A stretch of 64,000 nucleotides of DNA from Erpobdella octoculata (Eukaryota; Annelida; Clitellata; Hirudinida; Erpobdellidae): NCBI GenBank assembly GCA_963978895.1, contig OZ022244.1:32116694-32180693 (forward strand), given 5' to 3'. A program made the translations under genes and the position numbers. The notes under the pieces were generated by a model. The model had not been told where the DNA came from and ran no database searches. It saw only the letters and a program-made list of their open reading frames with translations. Below are positions 1-43,726 of the stretch, one piece after another. Numbering within the stretch: position 1 is the first letter of the stretch; each line of letters begins with the position of its first letter.

Positions 1-29
1 ATCCGTCACAAAATGAGCGGAGCGGGAAC

Positions 30-365
<336 letters not shown>

Positions 366-369
<4 letters not shown>

Positions 370-706
370 ATGAGCGAAAACGGGAACGGGAAGCCAACTG
401 AGAACGAAAGATAGAGTGGGAAAGGGAAAGCGACCGAGAACGGGAAAGCAACCGGGAGCGGGAAAGCGAACGGGAGCTGGAAAACGACCGAGAGCGGGAA
501 AGCGACCGGTTGTGGAAAAGCGACCGGGAGCGGAAAAGCGACCGGGAGCGGAAAAGCGACCGGGAGCGGAAAAGCGACCGGGAGCGGAAAAGCGACCGGG
601 AACGGAAAGCGGAGAAGGAAACGGGAGTGAGAGAGACAAACATTAGAAAATCCTCTAAAAACCCCGGGCAACGCCGGGTGCCCCCGCTAGTTGTGATATA
701 AAACTA
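366..706 (-). repeat. Dispersed repeat with 18-bp minisatellite body
   Basis: On the minus strand this begins near 706 with a CTAGCGGGGGCACCCGGCG head, then a GTTGCCCGGGGTTTTTAGAG block, followed by an imperfect 18-bp tandem repeat (gcgaccgggagcggaaaa on the plus strand, about 416-620). The same head recurs at 14580, 36935 and 56622, each time followed by a different pyrimidine-rich simple repeat. It is therefore a dispersed family and not a gene; the Arg/Ser-rich and Pro-rich frames in it are repeat translations. The transposon class is unknown. Confidence 0.7.
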
Positions 707-719
707 GCCTGCTTCTTAC

Positions 720-3700
720 CTGCCCGTCATCTGTCAAGCTACCGGTCGAGCATCCGGCGTGGCAAGGAGAGACAAACCAGACGTTATCAGGTCCACAGAC
801 GGGATCGTACAAGTCTCCCGGACAGGAACACTGGACGTTGCACGGAAGTGTCAGATTTACTCTACGTTGTACAAACCGTTTGAATTTATTAAAAAAAACA
901 ACAGTTAATCGAGCTCATAGGCGTAGGGAAAGTTTACGGGGTGGGGGCAAGGCTGACGTCCACCCGAAAAAAATTGAAATCCAATTTTCAAAATATAATT
1001 TTATTATTTTTCCTTGGGGGTAGCCGGAGTTACTTTTAAAAAAATGTTTCTAAACGTTCTTTTCAATTTTTCACCGACCAAATTGGGAAAGGGCATATGC
1101 CCCCATGTCCCCCGTCTCCTAACCCTATGATCGAGTTCAGAAAAAAAGAAATGCTACTAACTCTGATGTTTCTCTGTCAAAGCCGTGAGGAAAATAATCA
1201 GTTGTGCACGGTATGAACATGGCAAAGAAGAGAACTAAGAGATTCACAACGGACATGACAACGTTGATCAAACTGTTCTTCGTAACTGCCTGATCGGCGT
1301 CGGGTTTGAACTTACCACTCACCACTCCTCCTAGATACGACGCTATTGCACCACCGATCGAGGGTATCATGCCTAAATTGTTTCAGGAATTTATTTTTTC
1401 AATTAACACAAACTAAACACAATGTAATAAAAACTAAAGATTTCAAATTCGGGTCCTTTTTTAAATCTCGGGATGGAAAAAATTCAATAACTGGATCTCG
1501 GGGTTTCGAGATCAGGATGCATACACATTTTGACATAGACAATTTTTTAATCTATTATTTCATTGTAATAAAACCTTTTAATAAGTCATTGAGCCATGGC
1601 ATGATTTTTGGAAAACAAAAGATCTCAAGAAAAAATCCTTTGTTTTGCCTCTACGCAAATTAGTATCACGCTTGTTGATGTTTAGTGTCCAATTTCCAGC
1701 ACTTTTACACTTTGACCTCAAAACACCACCGCGATTATCAAGTTCTTCCCACCACCGATAAAAAGGTAGGACAGTGGCAAATGAATAAACATAACTTTTA
1801 CGAGCAGACAGACATAAAACATAACCTATAAATTAAACTTGCTACTTAATCACGTTTGTCTTTTTCTTCATTATTTGGATTATTAGAGAATTTTATAGTG
1901 TTAAAATCTCTTATTTAATTATTTTTGCAGGCCGTTACTTTTCGCAGTAACCTTAAATGTACCTACTGAGCAGAGGCGTAGCGACGGGGGGGGGCAGGGG
2001 GACAATTCTCCTCGGGCGGAAAAGACCCTAGCTACGCATCTGCTACTGAGTAAATAAAACATCTACATTCAATGAACAAGTAAAGCAGATTAATAATTTT
2101 TTTAAAATTTATTATTTTTCAAACACGCCATAAAAAATTCTAATATTCAATAAATCAAACTCAACTCCTAAGAGACCGGCCATCGAAGCAGTCAGACTGA
2201 AGTAGACCTCCATGAACTTCGGCAGGAAAGCGTAGAATGCCAGAATGTAGCAGTCGATGCAGATGGCAATTGAAGTAACCGTGAATATCGGATTCATGAT
2301 TATCTTTACTGATCGTTCTTTGAAGTCTATTGAAATAAAACACATCTCTTTTAAGATTATTTCAATTGTGCACAGTGGCTCCCCCAAGCTCCCATGGTGA
2401 CTACGCTTATGATTGTGCATTCTGGCCTGACAAGAGCTCTCAGCTCTGTCGAAAAAAGTGACTAGTCAGTTTGGGCCCAAAAAAGAAAGAATCAGTCTGC
2501 GCCCAAAGAATTGAAAATTGGTTTTTAAATTAACTTTTTATATAGTACTTCGTTTATTTATTTATTTTTTAAATTGAACTTCTAAAGCATAAATAAATAT
2601 CTCTGGAGTCAAATGTGTTCGGCACAATCAACACAATGGAATCTTTAAGAGGTTTGTTTATATCTATAAAAAAAACCAGCTGAAATTACTACACTTTAAC
2701 TTGAAAGCTAACATTTTACAGCATCAACGACTTAATTTCTGTTAACATAACATAGCATTAATAACATGGTTTAAAGTTAAAGTGGTTTAGAAGACTAAAA
2801 GGCCTGTGTAAGAACAGCTACAGCCTATGTATGAACCGCTCATGATAACAAAATATTTACTAGCCTTTCCATCCCACTCCTTGAAGCTGTACGACGTTGC
2901 TTTCTTTTTGAGGTTGTTCGAGAAGTCTAGATTCTCTCTTAGCTTTATCTTCTTCGTCTGAGGACTTTTTAAAACTTTCGGGCAAGAAAAACGTCGGTAT
3001 GCAGATCAGAGTGTTGACGATGAAACACACGAAGTAGCCGAGCCACCAGGCGCCTATCCATTTCGGATGGCCGGGTGTAAATTCTGTCGCTGGGACAGAG
3101 GAAAAAATAAACATTGTTAGGAAAAGTAGGTAATACATGGTAATATGTATGCAAAATCAGCAATAGAAAACAAAACTATCTGTTTGGAAAAGTAGGTATA
3201 GTAGTACTTAGTAAAAGGTATGCAAAATCAGCAATAGAAAACAAAACTATCTTACGCTTAAGATCGTTGTGGATGTTGAGAAAGACAAAGGCAAGTCCAA
3301 AGGAGATGACAGGTGATAGGAACCTCACCAGAAACATAAAACCTGAAAGTTGGAGGAGCGCGTTAATTAGTTGTTAATTTTATATACTTAAATGCAAAAT
3401 TATTTTAAGTTTTGGTTTTGGAAAGAACTGAAAAAGGGCTCCTTGCCTGCACACAGTATTCCATGTGTGGCCTAACTAGAGATTTATACAATCTTAAAAT
3501 TGTGTCTCTCTCTATCTCCGCTGACCATGGTTCTTTTGATCAGGCCCAAGATTCTGTTTTTTTTTTCTTTGCAACCTCTACACATTTTATAGACTGTTTA
3601 GCATCTTCATTTACTAATACGCCAATATCTGTATTTCTTCTTTTGTTTCTTTTAGCTGTATCCCTTCTAACTCGTATTTACATCTTGGTTTCCCTCCACC

Positions 3701-5268
3701 CCATGTGCATAACATGACACTTATCAACATTGAACCACATCTGTCTGCCATTCCTGCGACAATTTGAATAATTGTGCAAGATCGTTTCCCAGCATGTCAG
3801 CATCGTTATTATTGCATACGGTTTTGCATAATTTATTGTCGTCAGCAATTTTTGATATTTTAGCTGTGGTCCATTATTAAAAAAAAACTGGAAAACATTG
3901 ATATGTTATATACATAGTGGTTTTTAAACTCGGAATTATTATTCAGGCAATCTAAACTAAATAAAAATCATTCTATTTTTCCAGCAATTATATTTAAACA
4001 AGAGACTAAAGATTGTGTGACATAACAGGATTTTTCTCTAATTTTCACTTCAATTTATCAATGTTTTTGTTACCATTAGTCATATTTGCCGAAAAACGTT
4101 TTAGCTATAAAATAAAAAATAAATTTGTAAAGCTAATAATTACAAATTAAAGTTTTTGTTTTATTGATTGGTTGATGAAAAAATCCTGGGACAAAAACTT
4201 TAAAAATGATTAAAACAGTCAAATATTGCCTAAAACCTGCCTTTCAAAAACGCGATATTTAATTATGTATTATAGTAATATTATAATTAAGTAATAATTA
4301 CAATAATTAATTGCCTATGATTTTGGAGGATATTTATAATTACATACTATACTAATTTATTATAATTACATAATAATCATAATTATTACTTGCCTATGAT
4401 TTTGGAGCTATTTATAATTACATATTATAATAATTTTTTATAATTACATATTATAATAATTTTTTTAAATTACATAATATAATAATTTTTTATAATTACA
4501 TATTATAATAATTTTTTTAAATTACATAATATAATAATTTTTTATAATTACATATTATAATAATTTATTATAATTACATAATAATCATAATTATTACTCA
4601 CCTATGATTTTAGAGGCTATCTCCACCGGCGCGTTGTCGTCGATGAAAGCAAATCCAACAGTCCACACCGCTGCCCCGGCTGCCCCCTGAAGAATTTCAG
4701 ACAGACTGAAAAGAGTAACAGCCGCCAGGTTAGGCCGATGCTCGAAACTGTCATCTTGATGATCGGGCAGCTCAGACGAGCAGACGTTATACGACGATGA
4801 TGCTCGACTGTTCTTCGGCAAGCAGAGAAGGTGGTCGATGATGCTCTTGTTCACTGCTGCAGGTAGGCGTGTAAAGTTAGACTGGTCGTCTCTTTGATCC
4901 ACCGACGATGGGGGTATAGCAGCAGCGTCCACCGCGTCGTCAGTGAAGACGAAATGCGGTATTATGTAGATGAGGGCAGACAATCCGGTGAGGAGCATAC
5001 AGCAGGCGAACAGACGTACTCGGTGCCTGCGACCGAGAAAGTAGGAAACGAGAGGCGCACTGACGAAGTAGCCGATGGAACCGACTGTAACTAAGAAACC
5101 GGATAGGCTACTGTGAAAGTTGAACTTTTTTTCGATCGTCGTCAGTAGGGAGGCGATGTGGCTGCCTTGTAGACCGTGAGTGAAACAAAATACGAGGTAG
5201 AGTATGATGAATGTCCAAAAACTGTTTCGAATTCTGCTCAGAAATGTTTTGGTTTTGCTTACCTCCAT
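720..5268 (-). CDS. SLCO: Solute carrier organic anion transporter (OATP/SLCO), partial
   Basis: Plasma-membrane transporter of the OATP family (12 transmembrane helices, sodium-independent exchange of amphipathic organic anions). Predicted exons in transcript order: 5268-4602, 3342-3256, 3089-2865, 2326-2168 (or 2166), 1372-1162, 861-720; the rest is beyond the left edge. Exon 1 starts at ATG 5266-5268 and encodes TM1-4, including a LLTTIEKKF segment after TM1 and an extracellular loop with NFT and NKS glycosylation sequons. Exon 3 carries the family signature around WIGAWWLGY. Exon 6 encodes the Cys-rich Kazal-like loop (CSCPGDLYDPVCGPDN, then PCHAGC). Phases join 1-1-1-1-2. The intron after exon 3 needs a GC donor, and the exon 4 donor fits no GT in the required phase. 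The substrate cannot be inferred. Confidence 0.9.
1971..2042. mobile_element. hAT-like MITE (72 bp) with perfect 8-bp TSD
   Basis: A short element with imperfect inverted ends (CAGAGGCGTAGC on the left; the right end reads CAGATGCGTAGC on the opposite strand) around a G-rich centre. It is flanked by an exact 8-bp direct repeat, ctactgag at 1963-1970 and 2043-2050. An 8-bp duplication and a CAG...CTG terminus are typical of hAT superfamily non-autonomous elements. It lies in an SLCO intron. Related ends occur near 54470-54500 and 62330. Confidence 0.8.
3412..3880 (-). pseudogene. LINE reverse-transcriptase remnant
   Basis: Inside an SLCO intron, the minus strand encodes recognisable pieces of a CR1/Jockey-type LINE reverse transcriptase. 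There is a degenerate ADD-type catalytic region (IADDNKL, near 3830-3850), a WFNVDKCHVMHMG segment near 3690-3740, and downstream a GLIKRT block followed by SLVRPHMEYCVQA near 3440-3540. At least one frame change separates the blocks and stops interrupt the frame, so it is a dead 5'-truncated copy. Clade assignment is from remembered motifs only. Confidence 0.75.
4255..4595. repeat. AT-rich tandem repeat in SLCO intron 1
   Basis: Repeated 25-30-bp units of the form tataattacatattataata, interrupted by two copies of a tgcctatgattttggag segment. The array ends only a few bases from the SLCO exon 1 donor at 4601. The word cctatgatttt also spans the real donor site in reverse orientation, suggesting the array grew by duplicating exon-edge sequence. 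Confidence 0.7.
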
Positions 5269-7378
5269 TGGGAACCTAGGTTTTTTTCTTCAACTAACCA
5301 ATTCTTTTTAAAATAAATATCTATATCCTACAAAGATATCAATATCAAAATAAGAAATATTAATATTATAGCAAGTCTTTAGCCAGTGTAAATAAATTTA
5401 AACTGTTTTTTTTGTTTCCTTTTGTAAAATTATTCTTGCTATAAGAAGTGCTCTAGATTATATTGCCTGAACCAAGTACACTTTGTCCTGAAACGTATTT
5501 CATGAAACTAAAGTGATAGATCTAAATATAATGCGTACATCACTTCTGAGATATTTTGCAGACGCGCTACACAACCAGACGTCGTCTTTATTCCTGTCTA
5601 AAAATTTAAAATAACTAAAAGACGACAGTGATTTTAAGTTTCTATGAATAAATTTAATTTTTTTTATAATTTTGTAATTCGGCAACTAAAAAAAGATGTT
5701 TGCAAAATATTTTTGGTGATAATAATTTGCCAATCAATCTGAAAATTTTATAGATTGTAAAGTCCAAAGCGACAATTAAAGACAAACAATTTCAACTCGA
5801 TTGGATGACTGGAAGCTGGTTTTTTGAGTGGTAAAGGGTCCCAACGTATGGCTCAAGCAAGCATGCAAACAAACACGTTGAAGTTAATATAAAGGATTTA
5901 ATAATTGTAGACATAGTGTTATCAAAAAGATTACTTTACATTTAAAAAGATTTGGTCAAAAATACTTTGTGTTTTAAGATATAACTTGTTTTTTTTCAAA
6001 ACAAGATAAAATAGTATATAAGACAGAGTTTAGAGAAGATTTTGAAAATCTAGGTTAAACATAGAAATCATCAGCGGCAAGTTGTCTGTTGATGTTATGT
6101 TTATTAGGCTTTTTTTAGTAAGATGTTGAGAAAGAAAATAAGTGAAGCATTTAAAATTACTTTTAGAAACTAGTTTTATCCCAATTATCCGACTTATCCC
6201 AATTATCCGACACTCACTATAAATCGAAAATAATTAATTAAATTAAATCAAGCCATGGGAAAAATCCGCAAAAATTCAAAAAAATACTATCACTGAAATT
6301 AAACATGTCTGCAAAATTTCAGAATTATTGGATAAGGGAAAAAGTTCAAAATTGAGAAATTACAAATAGTCCGAGTAACCTCACGTCCGATTTACCTGAC
6401 GAAGCAAGCTAAGATAAAAATAGTTATAAATTTAAGCATTCAGAAATGTAAACAAATGGTATTAAAAACAACCTTATCTGAAAAAAATCATAATTGAATG
6501 TTAATTTAACATTTCACCCATCTTCACTGCTGAATCACTTCCGCTTCAACGTATGAAGTATGTTCACTGTCATATTTGACAGAGTTCTCATCAAACAATA
6601 ATCATATTCAAGTAATCTAATTCATTATTATCAGATCTAAATTATCATTTCAATTCAACAAAAAATTTAAATGTTTATTCTTTGTGATGGGGCTTCAGTC
6701 TTAGCACTTTAGTCGGGAGATGTTCTTCAAAAGGTCAGCTCTGTTCAATCAGGTTAAAATGGTTAAAAAGGTCAAAATCAAGTTCAACTGAATCTCCAAT
6801 AAAACAGTTTAATGTCATATAGATTTAATTATCATTCAACATTTTAAAAAAAATTTTTAAATCGAAACAAAAGTGCACGATTTGACAACAAATATATGTG
6901 CACAATAAATATTCAATAAAAATTGACTTGTCCTTATGTAGTAACCTTTTATTTATCTGCTACTTATTTACATATTCTCCTTTGCTTTTACTTTCTATTC
7001 GCATTTTGTGTTCATTCTCGTTGACTGTGTTTTTGAACGGAAGCTTCAGTACTGCTTATCATCTTTATTAGGATTTTTTGTGTACTATAAAAATTGGAAG
7101 TAAAATAAAATTTAAATAAATAAATAAATCAACGTATATACATCTAAAATCTAAAGTGTAATGTAGGTAGGTAGTCATCTGCAAACCGTCGAAGAGAGCG
7201 TTCTCCACATACACATTTTAAGACTTCACTGCTGTAATATTAAACATATATTTCTTTCTAATCTTTTCAGCAGTAAATGGTGTCGCCTCTTATTTTCAAA
7301 CGCGAGCCAAAGTCCATCGTCCATTTAATTACTAGAAAAACAAAAAAACTATCTGGTGAACTTTCTAATAGGATTTAG

Positions 7379-7841
7379 CAGAGATGTTGTACTTGGTACA
7401 GGTACTCGAGTACAACTCGAATACGTTTTTCATGTACTCGTACTCTATACCATGGTACTCGTACTCGATACCATGGTACTCGTACTCGATACCATGGTAC
7501 TCGTACTCGATACCATGGTACTCGTACTCGATACCATGGTACTCGTACTCGATACCATGGTACTCGTACTCGATACCATGGTACTCGTACTCGATACCAT
7601 GGTACTCGTACTCGATACCATGGTACTCGTACTCGATACCATGGTACTCGTACTCGATACCATGGTACTCGTACTCGATACCATGGTACTCGTACTCGAT
7701 ACCATGGTACTCGTACTCGATACCATGGTACTCGTACTCGATACCATGGTACTCGTACTCGATACCATGGTACTCGTACTCGATACCATGGTACTCGTAC
7801 TCGTACTCGTACTCGCACCATAAGTACTCGCAACACCTCTG
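7379..7841. mobile_element. hAT-like MITE carrying a minisatellite
   Basis: The left end reads CAGAGATGTTGTACTT and the right end, on the opposite strand, CAGAGGTGTTGCGAGTACTT, forming terminal inverted repeats. The flanks ggatttag (7371-7378) and ggatgtag (7842-7849) match at 7 of 8 positions, consistent with an aged 8-bp hAT target duplication. A second, short copy of the same element is at 52622-52692, also with a 7/8 flank match. This copy differs by a large internal tandem expansion. Confidence 0.8.
7435..7810. repeat. 21-bp minisatellite (about 17 copies)
   Basis: Nearly perfect head-to-tail copies of actcgtactcgataccatgg plus one t. The unit contains a CCATGG palindrome and tactcg doublets, so it reads open in several frames on both strands, giving 7-residue repeats that should not be taken for proteins. 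The array is wholly inside the MITE at 7379-7841. Confidence 0.97.
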
Positions 7842-8723
7842 GGATGTAGTAACTCGAAGCAGCTGTTATGTTATTAAAGTTAAATAAAACGTTGAAAAAA
7901 TACGACAGCTAGAACTGCTGTCATTCATTTACCTATATTTTAATTTACAGGCATAATAAGTTGACATGTGAAAAATATCAAGAATTATAATTAATACGTT
8001 AAATAGTATTTAATTATGATAAAATATATGCTAGGCTAATATAAATAACAAATAACCCGCAAAAAAAACAGATTTTGCAAACAAATCCCTTAAATTTCTG
8101 AATTTGCCGGCTTTTCATTTAGGTATTACTAATTTTTTTAAATGAATTTTTTTGGAGTTCATAGATGTAAACATTTGTTTAATTGTAATTTTATTTGTTT
8201 TTGTTTAAAAACATAGATGATCATAATTTTTAATTAAATTTTGTTTTCAAAATTTGTTTAAACTTTAATAGAATGCATTGTCGTGAGGAGTGAACATATA
8301 TTTCGAATGGCGTTTGAAGTTTATCGCATCTTCATGTTGTTACGAAATTGTCAGTAGATCACCGAGTCGCTTGTCTCCACATGTGCCTGCTGAGGTTATG
8401 ATGATGATCCTACTCGGGTTTTTTAACAAGAAGTTGTTCTGCAAAAATTTATTTTTTTATCAATAACATGAGAAAATTTATAAAAAAAAAACTCAAAATT
8501 GTTTTGAACGTAAGAACTTTGACATCATTTCCGATAGGTCAACCTAAATAAGGTTCATGCGCCCTACGCATGAGCCACGTTCACGACCTCAATCTCATCT
8601 GATTTGTTATTTATAAGATTTTTTAGAAGGAAACAGTTCAGTAAGGAAACAAGTATAAGAAAAAAACGATTTTTTCAAAACACACTTTTCTTTCAAATAC
8701 ACTCGATTTAGAAATACGAAAGA

Positions 8724-8950
8724 TAATAATAATAATAATGATGAATTTATATAGCGCCAGATAAGTCAGAGGCGCTTACGAAGGTTCCTTTGGATCGGAA
8801 ACTTCGAAGAACACGCTATTTTCATAGACATGAGAAAGCAATGCGAGTGAACTCCTTGCCTAAGGGAGTTACGCTGGTGACGCAGGTGAGGCTTGAACTG
8901 CCGACCTAACGATCAACAGGCGAGCGCTCTACCGCTCTGCCACCAGCGCC
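8724..8950 (-). mobile_element. tRNA-derived SINE
   Basis: On the minus strand the 5' end (8950) begins GGCGCTGGTGGCAGAGCGG. It has a good RNA polymerase III A box (TGGCAGAGCGG, 8932-8942) and a B-box-like GTTCAAGCC (8890-8898), about 35 bp apart as in a tRNA. A tRNA-unrelated body contains an aggcgcttac motif, and an (ATT)n tail ends the element on the left. A diverged copy is at 44668-44809 and a more decayed one at about 53095-53241. Confidence 0.8.
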
Positions 8951-10444
8951 ATCGTTCAAATTAAGTTTTTTTGTTTTTTTTTATTTGAATCATGTATTGC
9001 CATCCAATATAAAGCTATGCTGAAAGATGTTTGTAGGTACAGAAGACACACACCCACAAACAGAGATTGTAACTTGAATAAAAAACTGTAAAAAAGTTAA
9101 AAAGAAAAGAAAATATGAACTTGAACAAATACAATGTAGAATAATAATTGTTTTCTATTGAGATTATACCGAAATGCTGACATTTAGATTGCTTCTCTCG
9201 AGGACCAGTAGTCCATAAGCCTGTGTTTTTAAAAATAAAAAGATGGTTAAATCGTTTTCTAAGTGGCAATAATAGTGCCACTGAATTTTGTAGAAGGCGT
9301 TTTGTTAAAATCCGTAAGGTATTGTTATATCGTATTTTGTTGAATCAGCTCTATTGCAATGCTGTAGGTATTGAAGAATTGGATAAGTTCGCTACAAAAG
9401 TGGCTATAATATCTAGTTCAAATTTATCCAATGATTTTCTGATGATATTTAAGTTTTTATTCACACTTCTATAAATATTTCCGGGGTTGTTATGGTGACA
9501 TGGTGTTAGCGCTCCCCCCTCGAAAACACTAGTGGGCCCTGTACTGATAGGCGACACGACTATTGCTTGACCGCATGTTCCTCCAAAAATAGAGGAAGGA
9601 GGAAAAGTCGTACCTTAATTTCAAAAATTTTTTTTTTTAGATATTAAACTATTTTTCTAAAAGTGGTCGACACTTTTTTATTTAATTAATATAAGTTTTC
9701 ATTACAAATTGAGTCACCATAACTTTGGTGCCCTTTCAAGCTTGGGCCCCACCCCCACCCCTGACCGAGGGCTTCATGGTGTAATAACTACGGCACTGCA
9801 TGTAAACAAATAAAAATTCTAGTAAATTTTTAATTTGGTTTAAAAGTTCCACCTCGCATGTGACAGAAATTTAGACTCGAGCAATTTTTTTTTTGTTTTT
9901 TTGTTTTCAAACTTGTTTCTTTAAAAAATTGTATTTGACATTTTAGGCGCATACAAAGTTAAATATTTTTTAATGCATATGTTATATGCAGTCCACACAG
10001 TATAAGAGGCATTATTGACTCGTGAGAATGACTGAAACAAGAGGAATTTGCCTCCTTTTAGAATTTTAATGGATACCTACCTTAAAAAGATAAATAACTT
10101 TGATTTTGGAATTGAAAAATGTACATGTAGGTATATATACGTATATATACATGCGACGAAAACGTGTCTCAGTCAACCACTAAATACGAAATCAGCCACG
10201 ATTCAAGCACCTTATTATTATTATTACAGCCACCTACCTCCGCGCTCGGTTCGTGAATGGCTTGTTCAACCCCGCAAAAGCTGTGCATTATTATTACATT
10301 ATTATCTTCTTGTTCTTGTATCATTGTTCTTTTATCTCATCTCGTCAACGTCATCATCGCATTGTATCAGAATGTCACGCAATGTTTCTTGTAGCATGCG
10401 CGCACGATAGTTCAGTGAATGTCTGAGCGTGAGCATGTGGTGAA

Positions 10445-10802
10445 CAGTGGTGGCGGATCCAGGAATTCCTGGTAGGGGAGACAGGGGACGTTATTTCAAC
10501 AAAACCGTGGGGGTAGGATTTTCTTAAAATAATTTTTTCTTTGTAATGCTAACATTTTTCTTCTAGAAAAAGCTAATGACAGGGAAAGCAGTATTCGTAG
10601 ATTACTATTCCAAAAAAAATTTAAAAGACATTTTTTTCTTTTCCTAATAAACCGGATGACCGGAGGCAGTAGCCATAGATGCTTTTCAAAAAAAATTTGG
10701 TCATTTAAAAACCGGGTACTTCTCCAACAAATTATTTTTGTTGATAATCTTGTGGGTAGTGCATCCCCACACTCCCTCCCCCCCCCAATATATCCGTCAC
10801 TG
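10445..10802. mobile_element. Probable hAT-like MITE (decayed)
   Basis: The left end CAGTGGTGGCGGATCC and the right end, read on the other strand as CAGTGACGGATATATT, form an imperfect inverted repeat, with a run of C just inside the right end. This is the same terminal type as the element at 55397-55643. The flanking 8-mers share only the last five bases (gtgaa), so the borders are less certain. Confidence 0.55.
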
Positions 10803-11167
10803 CGTGTGAAAAACTTATACAACCAGTCTCGTCTTATTGCCATGGCTGACTGAGTTCGATCATACTTGCAGTCTAAAAAAAGAACGGCAAAACGTGCTGT
10901 CGTCGGCTATTCAAGTTTCGAGCCAATACCACGCTTACAGAATGTAAATATATCATTCATTCATTCATTAATTATTATTATTATTATCATCATTATTATC
11001 ACTCTACTCGAAAGAGTGTTTGGCTTCAATGGCGGGTCCATTGGTCAAACTTGTTTAATTAATTATCGCTTAAACTTTTTTGATTTATCAAGTAAAAATA
11101 ATATTAATTATGTTTTAAATAAGTAAATAATAATCAATTTGTTTTTAACAAATGCGTTAACTCGAGT

Positions 11168-42877
<31,710 letters not shown>

Positions 42878-43726
42878 TCAGAAAACATCGACTCCTCTTT
42901 TTTTTGTTGTCTTTTCCGTTTAATTCGTTTCGGCCGTCGTGTCGGTATGTGTTCATACGCTTTCTTTTTGTTGATGATGATGATGATTAATTTTGATTTT
43001 TAATCGCGTCGTGATTTTAAAAACGCTGCACTTGAAATTTGCAATATCCGCGGTCGCTCGTTCCCAGGACGCGGAAGTTTTCCATTTATCGTGACAACCT
43101 ACTTTGTATTCGTTTCTTTCTCCGAGTAACTGATTGATGATGTAAGTATTTTTTGCCAGATGATAGCGAACGATAAAACAGCTTGTCTCGAGAAATTGAT
43201 CGATTGTCGGTAACATAACGACAAAACAGCAAATTAATCACCGATTCTATGTTTATATATTTTTATTTATATTCTCTTTTTCATTTTTTTAATCATTTAA
43301 TAACATCGCTAACTTCCTAATCTCAGAGCAATTCCACCGGGAAGAAGAAAAATCGCAATATTTGAATCATTGGGAAGAGTACTTTAATGATGGTAATAAT
43401 AATAAAATCCAATGAAGTAAAGAAGATTGTTGTAGTAGTAGTAGTAGTAGTCGAATTGTACCTAGAAGGGTAGTAGTTGGTGAAAAGCGAAATAAAAACC
43501 CCGAGTAATAAATAAGACATTATCACAATAATACACGGTGAAAGAAAGAAAGAAATGGTTACCTCCTAATTTTCAATGTACAAATCAAAAAAAACTATTC
43601 AAGAAATTCTAGTGAGAGAAATGGACATAGAAATTGGAGGGTAATTGAAGCAGTAGGGGGGGCGTGGCACGGCCGTAAGACCGGACCCTCGAATCTGCCC
43701 TCTGCCCATTGGTGATGAGGGCTCTT
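42878..43726. other. Tail-to-tail spacer between collagen gene and GPD2
   Basis: Holds both 3' UTRs. For the collagen gene, AATAAA occurs at 43401-43406, 43491-43496 and 43507-43512. For GPD2 (minus), a TTTATT at 43262-43267 is one candidate. A short (TAG)n run is at about 43430-43451. No coding frame of note. Confidence 0.45.

Larger units (their letters stand above)
5269..11167. other. Intergenic region between SLCO and the collagen gene
   Basis: AT-rich spacer of about 5.9 kb between the SLCO start (minus) and the collagen signal-peptide exon (plus). It holds the MITE at 7379-7841, the SINE at 8724-8950 and the foldback element at about 10445-10802. No open frame in it resembles a known protein or shows convincing splice signals. 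Both promoters, and any 5' untranslated exons, must lie here, but I see no reliable core-promoter motif. Confidence 0.6.

Noticed and set aside
7356..7887. Four long frames with 7-residue repeats
   Set aside because: Translations of the 21-bp minisatellite in several frames; no start context, splice signal or homology.
9223..9474. 83-codon AT-rich frame in the SLCO-collagen spacer
   Set aside because: No recognisable motif, no splice or promoter context, and the length is expected by chance in AT-rich repeats.
43411..43451. (TAG)n run as a regulatory element
   Set aside because: Simple microsatellite in a 3' spacer with no further support.
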